64,000 nucleotides of DNA from an uncultured Atopobiaceae bacterium (GCA_934792625.1 CAKVON010000007.1:46554-110553); one strand, 5' to 3'. Positions 37,946 through 47,321 are shown, counted from the first letter of the stretch. Notes: generated from the letters alone by a model not told the origin. Translations and numbers: made by a program.

Positions 37946-39778
37946 ATGAGGATCGCGATCGCCCAGATGGGAAGCCGTGCGGGCTCTTTTGCCCAGACGG
38001 TCGAGCGCATGCTGGCGCAGGCGAGGGTCGCCGCAAGCCAGGATGCCCGCCTGATCGCGTATCCCGCGCCCGTGCTGTGCGGCTGTGACGCCCGGGCCCT
38101 GGCGGATGACGACGAGTTCTTCTCGGACTGCGCCCATGCCTTGGGCGACCTTGCCCGCGACCTGCCCATTCGTGCGGTCGTGCCCGTGTTGGCCCAGGCG
38201 GCCGATGTCCCCTACGAGGAGGTCGTCTATATCGAGGAGGGCCGTCTCGTGCCGTTGCGCATGGCCGCCGCGGCGGCTCGCGGAGACGACTCGGAGCAGG
38301 CGACGGCCGCCGACCTCTCGCAGGGCGCGATCGGGTTCACGTTGGACGACGCCAACCTCGGCGTCGCGTTGGGACCGGACGGGCTCGATGACCTCAAGGA
38401 CTCCGGGCTCGACCTCGATGCCGTGCTGTACCTGCCCTTCTCGGGCTTCTCGACGGACGACGAGTCCACCGCGCTTGCGCCCGCGGTGGCAAACGGCGGT
38501 CCGGTGGCATCTGCCGCGTCGTCGCTCAACGCATGGATGGTCGCTGTCGGCGCCGTGGGTGCCTATGGCGAGCAGGTCTTTTGCGGCGGCAGCTTTGCCA
38601 TGGCCCCGTGGGGCGAGCTGGCTTGCGCGCTGCCGTCCTTCGAGGAGGCGCTCGTGACCTGCGAGGTCGACGTCAGCTCCGAGGGGCCGTTGGACAAGCC
38701 CGTGACCTGCGTTCCGTACAAGCGTGCCCCCTTCCTGTGGGAGTCGCTGGTCCTCGCGGTTCGCGACATGGTCTTCTCGGGAGACCTGGCCGCGTCGGCC
38801 GCCGGGCAGACGGGCGGATGCGGCGCCTGCGTCGCCCTTACGGGAGATCTGGCGAGTTCCGTCGTCGCCGCGATCGCCTGCGATGCCCTGGGTCCGACCA
38901 GGGTCCGCGGCCTGATTGTGGACCATGGCGACACCGGCGCCGTGGCTGACGCGCGCGAGCTTGCCCGCAACCTGCGCATCGAGACGCGCGAGATGCCGAC
39001 GCGTGACGTGTCCGACGCATTGCGCGCGCTTGGCCTGGACGCGTCCGACCCGTGCTCTGCGGCCTCGGTGGTCGCCTGTGCCCTTGCGGGCATGGCCCGC
39101 AGGCTGGGCTATGTCGCCCTTTCCTGTGCGGACAAGACCGAGTGGGCGCTCGAGGGCGACCTTGCGCGCGCGGCAGGCGGGTCGCTGGCGCCGGTGGGCG
39201 ACGTCTACCGAAGCGACCTGATTGCCCTTGCGCTGGCGAGAAACACCGTCTCGCCCGTCATCCCCGCAGCCTGCCTCGCCCGCTACCGCGTGCCCGACGT
39301 GGCGGGCATCGGCTTTGCGGGCATAACGCGCGAGTCGCGCGTGAGTGCGGTCGACGCGGTCCTTCTCCTTACGGTGGAGCAAGGCGTACCCGTCGGCGAG
39401 GTCGCGTCCGGCCAGGCGCACGCCCAGCTCGCCGAAGGGGTCTGCGATCGCCTGCGATCGCCCGCGTCCGCGGCACGTGACATGCCCGCGTGTCCCACGG
39501 TCTCCGGGCGCACCCTGTCCGAGGATGCGTGGCCGCTTGGGTTTGCCTGGCGCGACCATCCGCGCGACGCCGAGGAGCGCTCGCGTGATGGCAAGGCCCT
39601 CGACTCGCTGGCCGACGGTGCCCGGGACGCCGTGAGGAGGGTCGCCGCGGAGCAGGGTTCCAGAAACAACGAGCAGGTGGGTGACGTCATCGAGATGTTG
39701 CGTGACCTGATGGACGGCGCGGGCCTCAAGATCGAGGGGGAGGATCCCTGGGGTTCGGGGCTCTTCTCGGAAAACTGA
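37946..39778 (+). CDS. NadE-like protein with degraded glutaminase and ATP sites
   Basis: 610 aa arranged like glutamine-dependent NAD synthetase: a nitrilase-like N-terminal half (MRIAIAQMGSRAGSF...) and a synthetase-like C-terminal half (residues ~265-500, with ADKTEWALEGD, GGSLAPVGDVYRSDLIALA). Key residues are missing. The nitrilase Glu is replaced in IAYPAPVLCG, no clear Lys/Cys pair is seen, and the ATP loop normally SGGxDS reads TGDLAS at 299-304. It probably does not make NAD, or does so unconventionally. Start fixed by GGGAGGA before the ATG. ruvCAB follows. Confidence 0.7.
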   Translation: MRIAIAQMGSRAGSFAQTVERMLAQARVAASQDARLIAYPAPVLCGCDARALADDDEFFSDCAHALGDLARDLPIRAVVPVLAQAADVPYEEVVYIEEGRLVPLRMAAAAARGDDSEQATAADLSQGAIGFTLDDANLGVALGPDGLDDLKDSGLDLDAVLYLPFSGFSTDDESTALAPAVANGGPVASAASSLNAWMVAVGAVGAYGEQVFCGGSFAMAPWGELACALPSFEEALVTCEVDVSSEGPLDKPVTCVPYKRAPFLWESLVLAVRDMVFSGDLAASAAGQTGGCGACVALTGDLASSVVAAIACDALGPTRVRGLIVDHGDTGAVADARELARNLRIETREMPTRDVSDALRALGLDASDPCSAASVVACALAGMARRLGYVALSCADKTEWALEGDLARAAGGSLAPVGDVYRSDLIALALARNTVSPVIPAACLARYRVPDVAGIGFAGITRESRVSAVDAVLLLTVEQGVPVGEVASGQAHAQLAEGVCDRLRSPASAARDMPACPTVSGRTLSEDAWPLGFAWRDHPRDAEERSRDGKALDSLADGARDAVRRVAAEQGSRNNEQVGDVIEMLRDLMDGAGLKIEGEDPWGSGLFSEN

Positions 39779-39810
39779 CTGGCGGGCATGCCCCGGCGGC
39801 GTGCCGCCTG

Positions 39811-39819
39811 TGATACACT
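39811..39819 (+). promoter_or_regulatory. Extended -10 element before ruvC
   Basis: TGATACACT, a TGn-extended -10 type sequence, lies 30 bases upstream of the ruvC start. No good -35 is seen at 17 bases. Confidence 0.45.
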
Positions 39820-39848
39820 CGAACGGATGTTCGAGGAAAGGTGGACGC

Positions 39849-40358
39849 GTGGTCATCATGGGCATTGACCCGGGCTTGGCAAACACGGGATGGGGAATCG
39901 TCGAGACGCGCGGCACGCTTGCGCGCGCCCGTGCGTACGACTGCATCCACACCTCGTCGCGCGACAAGCTGGACCACAGGCTTGGGCTCATTTACAACGC
40001 GATCGGGCATGCCATTCGCGACTTTGACCCCGATGCCGTCGCCATCGAGGGCATCTACTTCGGACAGAACACCCGCTCGGCCATCTGGACGGCGCATGCG
40101 CGCGGTGCCGCGATCGCGGCGTGCGCGTCTGCCGGCGTCGAGGTGGGCGAGTACACCCCCATGCAGATCAAGCAGTCGGTCGTCGGTACGGGCTCTGCCG
40201 ATAAGTACCAGGTCACCTATATGGTCAGGCGCATCCTGGCGCTTGACCACGACCCCAAGCCCGACCACTGCGCGGACGCGTTGGCGGCGGCCGTGTGCCA
40301 TGCCAACACCTCGCGCACGAAGTCGATCGCAACCTCCGACGGAAGGGCAGTCAAGTGA
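39849..40358 (+). CDS. ruvC: Holliday junction resolvase RuvC
   Basis: 169 aa endonuclease that resolves Holliday junctions with RuvAB. The four acidic catalytic residues are Asp7 (GIDPGLANTG), Glu67 (AIEGIYFG), Asp139 and Asp143 (PDHCADALA). The GTG at 39849 is chosen from the GAGGAAAGG site nine bases before it; an ATG three codons later is an alternative. Its stop overlaps the ruvA GTG start, giving a coupled ruvC-ruvA-ruvB operon. Confidence 0.95.
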   Translation: MVIMGIDPGLANTGWGIVETRGTLARARAYDCIHTSSRDKLDHRLGLIYNAIGHAIRDFDPDAVAIEGIYFGQNTRSAIWTAHARGAAIAACASAGVEVGEYTPMQIKQSVVGTGSADKYQVTYMVRRILALDHDPKPDHCADALAAAVCHANTSRTKSIATSDGRAVK

Positions 40359-40987
40359 TCGTACAGCTCACGGGAACTCTCATCGAGGCGTCGCCGAGCC
40401 ATGTCGTGCTCGACGTGTGCGGCGTCGGTTACGAGATGCGTTGCTCCGCACAGACGGCGGCGTCGCTGCCTGCGGTGGGGGAGGCGGGCGTCACGCTGCT
40501 CACGCGACTCAACGTGCGTGACACTGCCGTATCGCTCTTTGGGTTCGCCTCGCGCGAGGAGCGTGCCCTTTTCGACCGTCTTGTGGGGATTTCGGGCGTG
40601 GGTCCCTCGCTGGCGCTCTCGGTCCTGTCGACCTTCTCTCCGTCAGCCTTCGCGGGCGTTGTGCTCGCGGGTGACGTGACGAGCATGGCGACGGTCCCCG
40701 GCGTGGGCAAGAAGCTGGCGACGAGGCTCGTCACCGAGCTGCAGGACGCCTTCGCCAAGGACGCCAACCTCATTGGGTTGGCGGGTTCGGAGGCTCCCGC
40801 CGCCGCGCCGAAGGCGGGGACTGCCGCGGCCTCGACCGTCGAGCAGGACGTGGAGGCGGCGTTGCTGTCGATGGGCTTCTCGCCCCAGGAGGTCGAGGTC
40901 GCCCTTGCCGGCCACAAGGAGGCGGGTGCCACCACGGTCGAGGCTGCCGTCGGCTACGCCCTGCGCAGGCTGGGAGGTGGCGCGTGA
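40355..40987 (+). CDS. ruvA: Holliday junction helicase subunit RuvA
   Basis: 210 aa. It binds four-way junctions and loads RuvB. N-terminal OB domain ([24 protein letters not shown]), tandem helix-hairpin-helix ([12 protein letters not shown] and [16 protein letters not shown]) and a C-terminal RuvB-interacting three-helix domain ([19 protein letters not shown]) joined by an Ala-rich linker. GTG start overlapping ruvC; stop overlapping the ruvB start region. Confidence 0.96.
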   Translation: MIVQLTGTLIEASPSHVVLDVCGVGYEMRCSAQTAASLPAVGEAGVTLLTRLNVRDTAVSLFGFASREERALFDRLVGISGVGPSLALSVLSTFSPSAFAGVVLAGDVTSMATVPGVGKKLATRLVTELQDAFAKDANLIGLAGSEAPAAAPKAGTAAASTVEQDVEAALLSMGFSPQEVEVALAGHKEAGATTVEAAVGYALRRLGGGA

Positions 40988-42069
40988 TGTGGGAGGCAAA
41001 CCCCATGCAGGACCTGTTTGGTTCCGGCGCCAAGCCCGGGCAGGCGGGTGGCGCGTCGCGCGTGACCGGCGAGCAGCGCAGCGTGACCTCGCAGCTCACC
41101 GAGGATGACCTCGAGGTCGACCGCACGCTACGGCCCAAGACTCTCGACCAGTACGTTGGACAGGAGCGCGTCCGAGAGAACCTTCGGGTCCTCATCGACG
41201 CCGCAAAGTCGCGCGAGGAGCCGCTCGACCACGTGATCTTCTCGGGCCCCCCGGGCCTTGGCAAGACGACGCTTGCCACGGTCCTGGCAAACGAGATGGG
41301 TTCCAAGCTTCACACGACGAGCGGTCCCGCCATCGAGCGCACGGGCGACCTCGCCGCCATCCTGACCAACCTCGAGGCGGGCGACGTTCTGTTCATCGAC
41401 GAGATCCATCGCCTAAACCACTCGATCGAGGAGGTCCTGTACCCGGCGATGGAGGACTTCTCGCTCGACATCGTCATTGGCAAGGGGCCCGCCGCCCGCT
41501 CCATCAGACTGGACATCCCGCGCTTCACCCTGGTGGGCGCCACCACGCGCACGGGCCTTCTCACCGGTCCGCTGCGCGACCGCTTTGGCATCTCGTTCAG
41601 GCTGGACTACTACACGGTCGAGGAGCTCGCCAAGATCGTGGAGCGCTCGGCCGAGATCCTTGGCGTCGGCATCGACCACGATTCTGCCATCGAGGTCGCC
41701 AGTCGAAGCCGTGGCACGCCACGCCTGGCAAACAGGCTGCTCAAACGCGTGCGCGACTATGCGCAGGTCCGCGCCGACGGAACGATTACCTGGCAGGTCG
41801 CCTCGGAGGCGATGACGTTCTTCGAGATCGACGAGCTTGGCCTCGACTGGATGGACGTGAAGATCCTCACGGCTTTGTGCTCGACGTTCAGGGGACGTGC
41901 GGTCGGCCTCTCGACGGTCGCGAGTGCCGTCGGCGAGGATGCGTCTACAATCGAGGACGTCTACGAGCCCTATCTGCTGCAGCGCGGACTCATCATCCGA
42001 ACGCCGCAGGGCAGAAGGGCGACGCCCGGTGCCTTCGAGCACCTGGGAATGGAAGTCCCGGCCGACTGA
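40984..42069 (+). CDS. ruvB: Holliday junction branch migration ATPase RuvB
   Basis: 361 aa AAA+ motor. Walker [16 protein letters not shown], Walker [10 protein letters not shown], the sensor/arginine-finger region [18 protein letters not shown], and the C-terminal winged helix ([12 protein letters not shown]..., [15 protein letters not shown]) are all intact. The start is GTG 40984 or ATG 40987 (GTGATG). Confidence 0.97.
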   Translation: MMWEANPMQDLFGSGAKPGQAGGASRVTGEQRSVTSQLTEDDLEVDRTLRPKTLDQYVGQERVRENLRVLIDAAKSREEPLDHVIFSGPPGLGKTTLATVLANEMGSKLHTTSGPAIERTGDLAAILTNLEAGDVLFIDEIHRLNHSIEEVLYPAMEDFSLDIVIGKGPAARSIRLDIPRFTLVGATTRTGLLTGPLRDRFGISFRLDYYTVEELAKIVERSAEILGVGIDHDSAIEVASRSRGTPRLANRLLKRVRDYAQVRADGTITWQVASEAMTFFEIDELGLDWMDVKILTALCSTFRGRAVGLSTVASAVGEDASTIEDVYEPYLLQRGLIIRTPQGRRATPGAFEHLGMEVPAD

Positions 42070-42095
42070 CCGGGTCGTATCGCTCGGGAGGAAGC

Positions 42096-42491
42096 ATGCT
42101 GCAGCGCGACTACGTCCTAGCCCAGATCAACCTGTTCGTCCAGACGGTGCTGGAGCCCCTGCGCCTGGCGCTCGAGGAGCTTGACCTCGACTCGGTTCAC
42201 ACCGTGGAGCAGGCCGTCGGAAAGCTCATCGACCTCGACGCCGACACGGCGTTGGCCCTGTCGCCCGACTCGCTCGTCACCATGATGCAGCTCTCGGGCA
42301 TCGGCGACTCCGTCGCGGGTTACGCGAGCTATGCCCTCGCGCGCGTCGCGGACTCCTACGAGCGCATGGGCAAGAAGCAGACCGCCGAGGTCCGTCGCGA
42401 CCAGGCGCGAAAGGTTGCCGTCGCCTTCGGGTGGAACCTCTCCGACATCCCCGAGGAGTTCGAGGACCTCGAGAAGAGCCTGAGGGGCTAG
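42096..42491 (+). CDS. Small helical protein, DUF6483-like
   Basis: 131 aa, mostly alpha-helical and acidic, beginning MLQRDYVLAQINLFVQTVLEP. The opening (aromatic-acidic RDY, then a hydrophobic helix) resembles DUF6483 proteins of Gram-positive anaerobes; no catalytic motif is seen. GGGAGGA precedes the ATG. It is 26 bases after ruvB and probably shares its transcript, ending at the 42530 terminator. Confidence 0.65.
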   Translation: MLQRDYVLAQINLFVQTVLEPLRLALEELDLDSVHTVEQAVGKLIDLDADTALALSPDSLVTMMQLSGIGDSVAGYASYALARVADSYERMGKKQTAEVRRDQARKVAVAFGWNLSDIPEEFEDLEKSLRG

Positions 42492-42510
42492 GCTGTCGGC
42501 CGCGCACAAG

Positions 42511-42523
42511 GCACTTCTCGGCA
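42511..42523 (+). repeat. GCACTTCTCGGCA repeat, exact copy, before a terminator
   Basis: Exact copy of the 13-base repeat, 19 bases after the DUF6483-like stop and 7 bases before the terminator stem. Confidence 0.85.
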
Positions 42524-42529
42524 GATACG

Positions 42530-42558
42530 ACGGGCCTGGCGTTGTACGCTAGGCCCGT
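42530..42558 (+). terminator. Hairpin terminator after the ruv operon
   Basis: ACGGGCCTGGC / GCTAGGCCCGT stem (one wobble) with loop GTTGTAC. It lacks a T-run, so it may need a factor or may only stabilise the 3' end. Confidence 0.6.
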
Positions 42559-42597
42559 TGCACATAACCACGCGTCATAGACAGGAAGGACGATCGA

Positions 42598-44265
42598 ATG
42601 CTCTCCGATATCGAGATCGCGCAGGCAGCCACTCCCGACCCCATTCAGGACGTGGCGGAGCGTATCGGCATCGCGCCCGAGTACCTGATCCCCTACGGCC
42701 ACGACAAGGCCAAGGTCGACTACAACGTCCTGGCGGGCGACCCCGCCCCCAAGGCCAAGCTCGTGTTGGTCACGGCCATGAACCCGACCCCCGCGGGCGA
42801 GGGCAAGACCACGACCACCATCGGCCTGGCCGACGCCCTCAACCGCATGGGCAAGAACCCCGTGGTCGCCCTGCGTGAGCCCTCGCTGGGTCCCGTCTTT
42901 GGCATCAAGGGCGGCGCTGCCGGCGGCGGTTACGCCCAGGTCGTCCCCATGGAGGACATCAACCTGCACTTCACGGGCGACTTCCATGCCATCGGCGCCG
43001 CCAACAACCTGCTCGCGGCCATGCTCGACAACCACATCAAGCAGGGCAACGCCCTGGGCATCGACCCGCGCCGCGTCACCTGGAAGCGTTGCGTCGACAT
43101 GAACGACCGCCAGCTGCGCAACGTCATCGACGGCCTGGGTGGCGTCGCCAACGGCATGCCGCGCGAGGACGGCTTCGACATCACCGTCGCCTCCGAGGTC
43201 ATGGCCGTGCTGTGCCTGGCCACCTCGATCACCGACCTCAAGGAGCGCCTGTCCCGCATGGTCGTGGGCTACACCTTCGACCGCAAGCCCGTGACCGCCG
43301 GCCAGCTCAAGGCAGCGGGTGCCATGGCCGCCCTTCTCAAGGACGCCCTCAAGCCCAACCTCGTCCAGACGCTCGAGCACACGCCTGCGTTCGTCCACGG
43401 CGGCCCGTTCGCCAACATCGCCCACGGCTGCAACTCGGTCATGGCCACGCGCCTGGCCATGCACTTCGGCGACATCGCGATCACCGAGGCCGGCTTCGGC
43501 GCCGATCTGGGTGCCGAGAAGTTCTGCGACATCAAGTGCCGCATGGCCGGTCTCAAGCCCGACGCCTGCGTCGTCGTGGCCACCGTCCGCAGCCTCAAGT
43601 ACAACGGCGGCGTCGCCAAGAACGAGCTGAACGCCGAGAACCTCGACGCTTTGCGTGCCGGCATCCCCAACCTGTTGCGCCACGTCTCCAACATGACCGA
43701 GGTCTTCGGCCTGCCCACCGTCGTTGCCATCAACCGCTTCCCGACCGACACGGAGGCCGAGATCGAGCTGGTGCGCGAGGAGTGCGCCAAGCTCGGTGTC
43801 AACGTTGCCCTGTCCGAGGTCTGGGCCCGTGGCGGTGCCGGCGGCGAGGAGCTTGCCCGCGAGGTCCTGCGCCTGGTGGAGCAGCCCTCCGACTTCGCCT
43901 TCTCCTACGAGAAGGACACCCCCGTCGCCGAGGCCATCGAGACCGTTGCCAAGCGCGTCTACCACGCCGATGGCGTCGACTTCACCGCTGCCGCGAAAAA
44001 GCAGATCGCCCAGCTGGAGGAGAACGGCTTTGGCAACCTGCCCGTGTGCATGGCCAAGACCCAGTACTCCTTCACCGACGATCAGCACAGGCTCGGTGCC
44101 CCCGAGGGCTTCCGCATCACGGTGCGCGAGGTTCGCGTGGCCGCCGGCGCCGGTTTTGCCATCGCGCTCACCGGCTCCGCCATGACGATGCCCGGCCTGC
44201 CCAAGGTTCCGGCAGCCGAGAACATCGACGTGACGCCCGAGGGCAAGATCGTCGGTCTGTTCTAG
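42598..44265 (+). CDS. fhs: Formate-tetrahydrofolate ligase
   Basis: 555 aa. It makes 10-formyl-THF from formate, THF and ATP for purine synthesis or the methyl branch of one-carbon metabolism. The ATP loop is [21 protein letters not shown], followed by [20 protein letters not shown] and the folate/metal region [13 protein letters not shown]. Full-length and well conserved. GGAAGGA precedes the ATG. It is a single gene closed by the 44297 hairpin. Confidence 0.97.
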   Translation: MLSDIEIAQAATPDPIQDVAERIGIAPEYLIPYGHDKAKVDYNVLAGDPAPKAKLVLVTAMNPTPAGEGKTTTTIGLADALNRMGKNPVVALREPSLGPVFGIKGGAAGGGYAQVVPMEDINLHFTGDFHAIGAANNLLAAMLDNHIKQGNALGIDPRRVTWKRCVDMNDRQLRNVIDGLGGVANGMPREDGFDITVASEVMAVLCLATSITDLKERLSRMVVGYTFDRKPVTAGQLKAAGAMAALLKDALKPNLVQTLEHTPAFVHGGPFANIAHGCNSVMATRLAMHFGDIAITEAGFGADLGAEKFCDIKCRMAGLKPDACVVVATVRSLKYNGGVAKNELNAENLDALRAGIPNLLRHVSNMTEVFGLPTVVAINRFPTDTEAEIELVREECAKLGVNVALSEVWARGGAGGEELAREVLRLVEQPSDFAFSYEKDTPVAEAIETVAKRVYHADGVDFTAAAKKQIAQLEENGFGNLPVCMAKTQYSFTDDQHRLGAPEGFRITVREVRVAAGAGFAIALTGSAMTMPGLPKVPAAENIDVTPEGKIVGLF

Positions 44266-44296
44266 CCTGTTGCGACCAGACACCTTTTGCCTATTG

Positions 44297-44334
44297 GCCA
44301 CGGCCCGCCGCCCTTCTCGGCAGCGGGCCGTGGC
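44297..44334 (+). terminator. Terminator hairpin after fhs with the repeat core in its loop
   Basis: GCCACGGCCCGC / GCGGGCCGTGGC is a perfect 12-base stem. The 14-base loop holds CTTCTCGGCA (44313-44322), the core of the genome repeat. Confidence 0.75.
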
Positions 44335-44435
44335 TCGTTGGTTGTGCGGCGAGGGATCGTCGGTCGCGCTTGCGTAGGATGTGCCCCGCTGGGCGGAGCA
44401 TCGTATTTCTCGGCGGGCGAGTGAGTTTCATGGGG

Positions 44436-44441
44436 TAGACT
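44436..44441 (+). promoter_or_regulatory. Candidate -10 element of the cold shock gene
   Basis: TAGACT, 92 bases before the csp start; no clear -35. It implies an untranslated leader of roughly 85 bases, as is usual for cold shock genes. Confidence 0.4.
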
Positions 44442-44478
44442 AAACCGCGTGGCTGCGCGAGAGCGTGGTTGCTGTATC

Positions 44479-44515
44479 GCGCCGCCAGGCGCAATCGTGT
44501 TGCCCCGCGGGGCAA
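44479..44515 (+). promoter_or_regulatory. Structured 5' leader of the cold shock gene
   Basis: Two hairpins: GCGCC-GCCA-GGCGC at 44479-44492 and the perfect palindrome TTGCCCCGCGGGGCAA at 44500-44515. The second abuts the AAAGAAAGAAAGG ribosome site, so folding could control access to it with temperature, as known for CspA leaders. Confidence 0.5.
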
Positions 44516-44532
44516 AGAAAGAAAGGCACGTC

Positions 44533-44736
44533 ATGGCACAGGGTACTGTTAAGTGGTTCAACCCGGACAAGGGCTACGGCTTCATCTCTCGCGAGGATGG
44601 CGACGATCTGTTCGTCCACTACTCCGAGATCAAGATGGACGGCTTCAAGACCCTGGACGAGGGCCAGGCTGTCGAGTTTGAGGTCACCACTGGCCAGAAC
44701 GGCAAGCTCCAGGCTTCCAACGTCCACAAGCTCTAA
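44533..44736 (+). CDS. Cold shock protein (CspA family)
   Basis: 67 aa single cold-shock domain, an RNA chaperone. RNP1 is KGYGFI and RNP2 is LFVHYSEI. It begins [15 protein letters not shown], typical of actinobacterial Csp. Start set by the purine-rich AAAGAAAGG site. A UUCG-capped terminator follows. Confidence 0.97.
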   Translation: MAQGTVKWFNPDKGYGFISREDGDDLFVHYSEIKMDGFKTLDEGQAVEFEVTTGQNGKLQASNVHKL

Positions 44737-44776
44737 GAGCTGGCCCGAGTCTCGTATATAGATACTTGACTTAGCC

Positions 44777-44808
44777 GGGACCCCCGATTCGTCGGGGGTC
44801 CCTTTTTT
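44777..44808 (+). terminator. Strong terminator after the cold shock gene
   Basis: GGGACCCCCGA / TCGGGGGTCCC stem with a TTCG loop, followed by TTTTTT. Confidence 0.95.
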
Positions 44809-44821
44809 GTGTCGAGAATGC

Positions 44822-44875
44822 CTGGGGAGAAGTGCTGGGGAGAAGTGCTTGGCGAGATGGTCTGGCGAGAAGTGC
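44822..44875 (+). repeat. Four tandem 13-14 base units of GAGAAGTG type
   Basis: Units begin at 44822, 44835, 44848 and 44861. The first two are identical (CTGGGGAGAAGTG), the third is decayed (CTTGGCGAGATGG) and the fourth reads TCTGGCGAGAAGTG. They match the GAGAAGTGC half of the genome-wide 13-mer and lie between the csp terminator and the convergent HAD gene. Confidence 0.8.
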
Positions 44876-44884
44876 CTGCACCCT

Positions 44885-45685
44885 CTAGCAGGCCAGGTCG
44901 CGCCAGTCGCACAGCAGCATGTCCGCCGCCGCGGATACCGCGGAGACGTCCTGTGTCTCGTCGCCGGAGCACACGGCACAGGTGACCATGCCTGCCGCGC
45001 GGGCGCTCCTGAGCGCGGGCGCGATGTCCTCGAAGGCGACGCAAGAGCTCGCGCTCACGCCAAGGCGCCTCGCGGCCTCGAGGTAGATGTCGGGATGGTT
45101 CTTGTCGCGGGTGACGTCGGTGCCGTAGACGACCGTGTCGAACAGGCCCTCGACGTCGATGCGTGGGGCCAGCGAGCCAAGCACGCGCGAGTCGTTGGTG
45201 GTCGCGAGGGCGCACGGCACGCCGGCGGCGCGTAGCGAGCGGACGTACTTCTCGGCACCCGGGCGAAGCTCCACCAGGCGCGGGTACAGCTCGCTTCCCA
45301 TGGCGTCCCACTCGCGGCAGATCGCCTCCGGGGCCTCGTCCAACCCGTAGCGTTCGATGACGTACTCGGCACCCTTGGAAAAGCCGCGCGAGGCGAGCTC
45401 GGCGGACAGGTCGGGCGTCCACTCGATGCCGCGCGACTCCAGAAAGACGTGGTCGACCCGCGACCAGACGTGGCCCGACCGTGCGATGGTGCCGTCGAAG
45501 TCGAATATCGCGGCACCGAACGAGAAGGGCCACAGCTCTAGTGGCGCCCCGTGTCGCGCGTGTCGCTCGCGCAGGCCACCGTTGTTGCCGCCGTCGCACG
45601 CGACGCATCCCGCACAAGCTGCGCCATCGGCACGTCCGACGACGCCTGCCGACACGGATGCTGCCTTGTGGTGGAACCCGGACAT
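44885..45685 (-). CDS. HAD-superfamily hydrolase (phosphatase-like)
   Basis: 266 aa from the ATG at 45685, preceded by AGAAGGG; longer starts up to 45808 lack a site. HAD motifs: nucleophile FDFDGTIA (motif I), ALATTND (motif II), and KNHPDIYLEAARRLG with FEDIAPALRSA (motifs III/IV). The ~50 residues before motif I are Ala/Cys-rich and not part of the fold. Likely a beta-phosphoglucomutase-like or phosphoglycolate-type phosphatase; substrate unknown. It is divergent from the first dipeptidase. Confidence 0.8.
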   Translation of the reverse strand: MSGFHHKAASVSAGVVGRADGAACAGCVACDGGNNGGLRERHARHGAPLELWPFSFGAAIFDFDGTIARSGHVWSRVDHVFLESRGIEWTPDLSAELASRGFSKGAEYVIERYGLDEAPEAICREWDAMGSELYPRLVELRPGAEKYVRSLRAAGVPCALATTNDSRVLGSLAPRIDVEGLFDTVVYGTDVTRDKNHPDIYLEAARRLGVSASSCVAFEDIAPALRSARAAGMVTCAVCSGDETQDVSAVSAAADMLLCDWRDLAC

Positions 45686-45831
45686 CGCCAGCCCTTCTCG
45701 GTCGTTCGCATATGCGGGAAAGTCTAGCATGCGCACGCGATACACTGAGAGTCGTATGCAACAAGACGCGCGGCGTGCGGCACCTCGGCGCTGCCATGCC
45801 CGTGCCAACAGAATGCGAAAGGGGAGCCAAC

Positions 45832-47244
45832 ATGGCCGACGAGAAGCTCATGCGCGACGTCGAGAAGTACGTGGACGAGGTCTGGGAGGACGTCGTCGCG
45901 GACATCGACGACCTGATCCAGGTCGAGAGCGTCGAGGACCGCGACCACGCCGCGGAGGGCATGCCCTTTGGCCCCGCCCCGCGCGAGGCGCTCGACCGTG
46001 CCCTGGCCATGGCGGAGCGCCTTGGCCTCAAGACTACCAACTGCGACGGTTGGATCGGCTTCGGCGACATCGAGGGCAAGGCCGGCCAGATCGCGACGAT
46101 CGCCCACACCGACATCGTGCCCGTCGGCCTGGGCTGGCACTTCGACCCGCTCAAGCTCACCCGTAAGGACGGCTTCCTCATCGGACGCGGCGTGATGGAC
46201 GACAAGGGCCCCTTCGTCCTGTCGCTGTACGCCGCCCACTACCTCAAGCGCCTGGCCGACGCCTCCGGCGAGCCCTTGCCCCACACCCTGCGCTGCATCG
46301 TCGGCTGCAACGAGGAGACGGGCATGGCCGACGTCGACTACTACCTGGCCCACTATGATGAGCCCGACTTCCTGTTTACCCCGGACGCCGACTTTCCGCT
46401 CATCTGTGGCGAGAAGGGCCGCGTGCAGGCGGCCTTCACCTCGGCCGACCTTGCCAGCGGCCGCATCGCCGAGCTCGACGGCGGCACCGTCGCCAACGCC
46501 GTGTGCGGCCTTGCCACGGCCCTCGTGTCCGCCGACGCCGACGCGCTTCCCGCCGCCGACGCGATCGACGTCGAGGCCGCGGGCGAGGGCATGGTCCGCC
46601 TGACTGCCCACGGCAAGGGCGGCCACGCTTCGATGCCCGCCGGAACCGTCAACGCCATCGGCCTGCTCGTCGACTACCTGCTGGACAACGGCATCTGCTC
46701 CGACGCCGAGCGCGAGTACCTGGAGCTTGAGCGCAAGATTATGGGCTCCACCGACGGCTCGACCTTGGGCATCGCCGCGACCGACAAGGTCTTCGACCCG
46801 CTGACCTGCATCGGCGGCACCGTCCGCACCAAGGATGGCCGCATCACGCAGACCATCGACTCGCGTTACCCGAGCTCGATCACCTCCGACGCGATCGAGA
46901 AGACCCTGCGCGAGGTCGCCGAGGCCCACGGCGCCACGCTCGAGATCCAGAGCGCGACCGACCCGTTCCTGACCGATCCCGACTCGCCCGAGGTCAGGAC
47001 TCTCGTCGCGACCTACAACGAGCTCACCGGCTCCGACGGCCACGCCTTCACCATCGGCGGCGGCACCTACGCCCGCCACTTCAGGCGCGCGGCTGCCTTC
47101 GGCCCCAACGACCCCGGCTTCGAGTTCCCCGACTGGGTCGGTCCCGAGCACGGTCCCGACGAGGGCATCGCCGAGTCGCAGCTCAAGCTCGCGCTCAAGA
47201 TCTACATCGTGGGCCTGGTGCGCCTGATGGGCCTGGCCGAGTAG
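45832..47244 (+). CDS. PepV/Sapep-type M20 dipeptidase (copy 1)
   Basis: 470 aa metallopeptidase of family M20A. Metal and catalytic positions are visible in IAHTDIVPVG (His-x-Asp), GVMDDKGPF, CNEETGMADVDYY and TPDADFP, with GGHASMPAGT and GGGTYARHF in the lid and C-terminal region. It would hydrolyse Xaa dipeptides in the cytoplasm. AAAGGGGAG precedes the ATG at 45832. A TACACT -10-like element lies near 45740. A paralogue follows 213 bases later. Confidence 0.92.
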   Translation: MADEKLMRDVEKYVDEVWEDVVADIDDLIQVESVEDRDHAAEGMPFGPAPREALDRALAMAERLGLKTTNCDGWIGFGDIEGKAGQIATIAHTDIVPVGLGWHFDPLKLTRKDGFLIGRGVMDDKGPFVLSLYAAHYLKRLADASGEPLPHTLRCIVGCNEETGMADVDYYLAHYDEPDFLFTPDADFPLICGEKGRVQAAFTSADLASGRIAELDGGTVANAVCGLATALVSADADALPAADAIDVEAAGEGMVRLTAHGKGGHASMPAGTVNAIGLLVDYLLDNGICSDAEREYLELERKIMGSTDGSTLGIAATDKVFDPLTCIGGTVRTKDGRITQTIDSRYPSSITSDAIEKTLREVAEAHGATLEIQSATDPFLTDPDSPEVRTLVATYNELTGSDGHAFTIGGGTYARHFRRAAAFGPNDPGFEFPDWVGPEHGPDEGIAESQLKLALKIYIVGLVRLMGLAE

Positions 47245-47282
47245 GGACGGGCGCAGCTCCTGGCGAAGGGTGCGGGCAGAGC

Positions 47283-47295
47283 GCACTTCTCGCCA
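47283..47295 (+). repeat. One-mismatch copy of the 13-base repeat
   Basis: GCACTTCTCGCCA, 39 bases after the first dipeptidase stop and just upstream of its terminator. Confidence 0.6.
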
Positions 47296-47321
47296 GGCGA
47301 ATATCCAATATTTGTGGAGAG

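Noticed and set aside
44822..44875. Possible CRISPR-like array
   Set aside because: Units are only 13-14 bases, directly adjacent with no spacers, and no cas genes are present.
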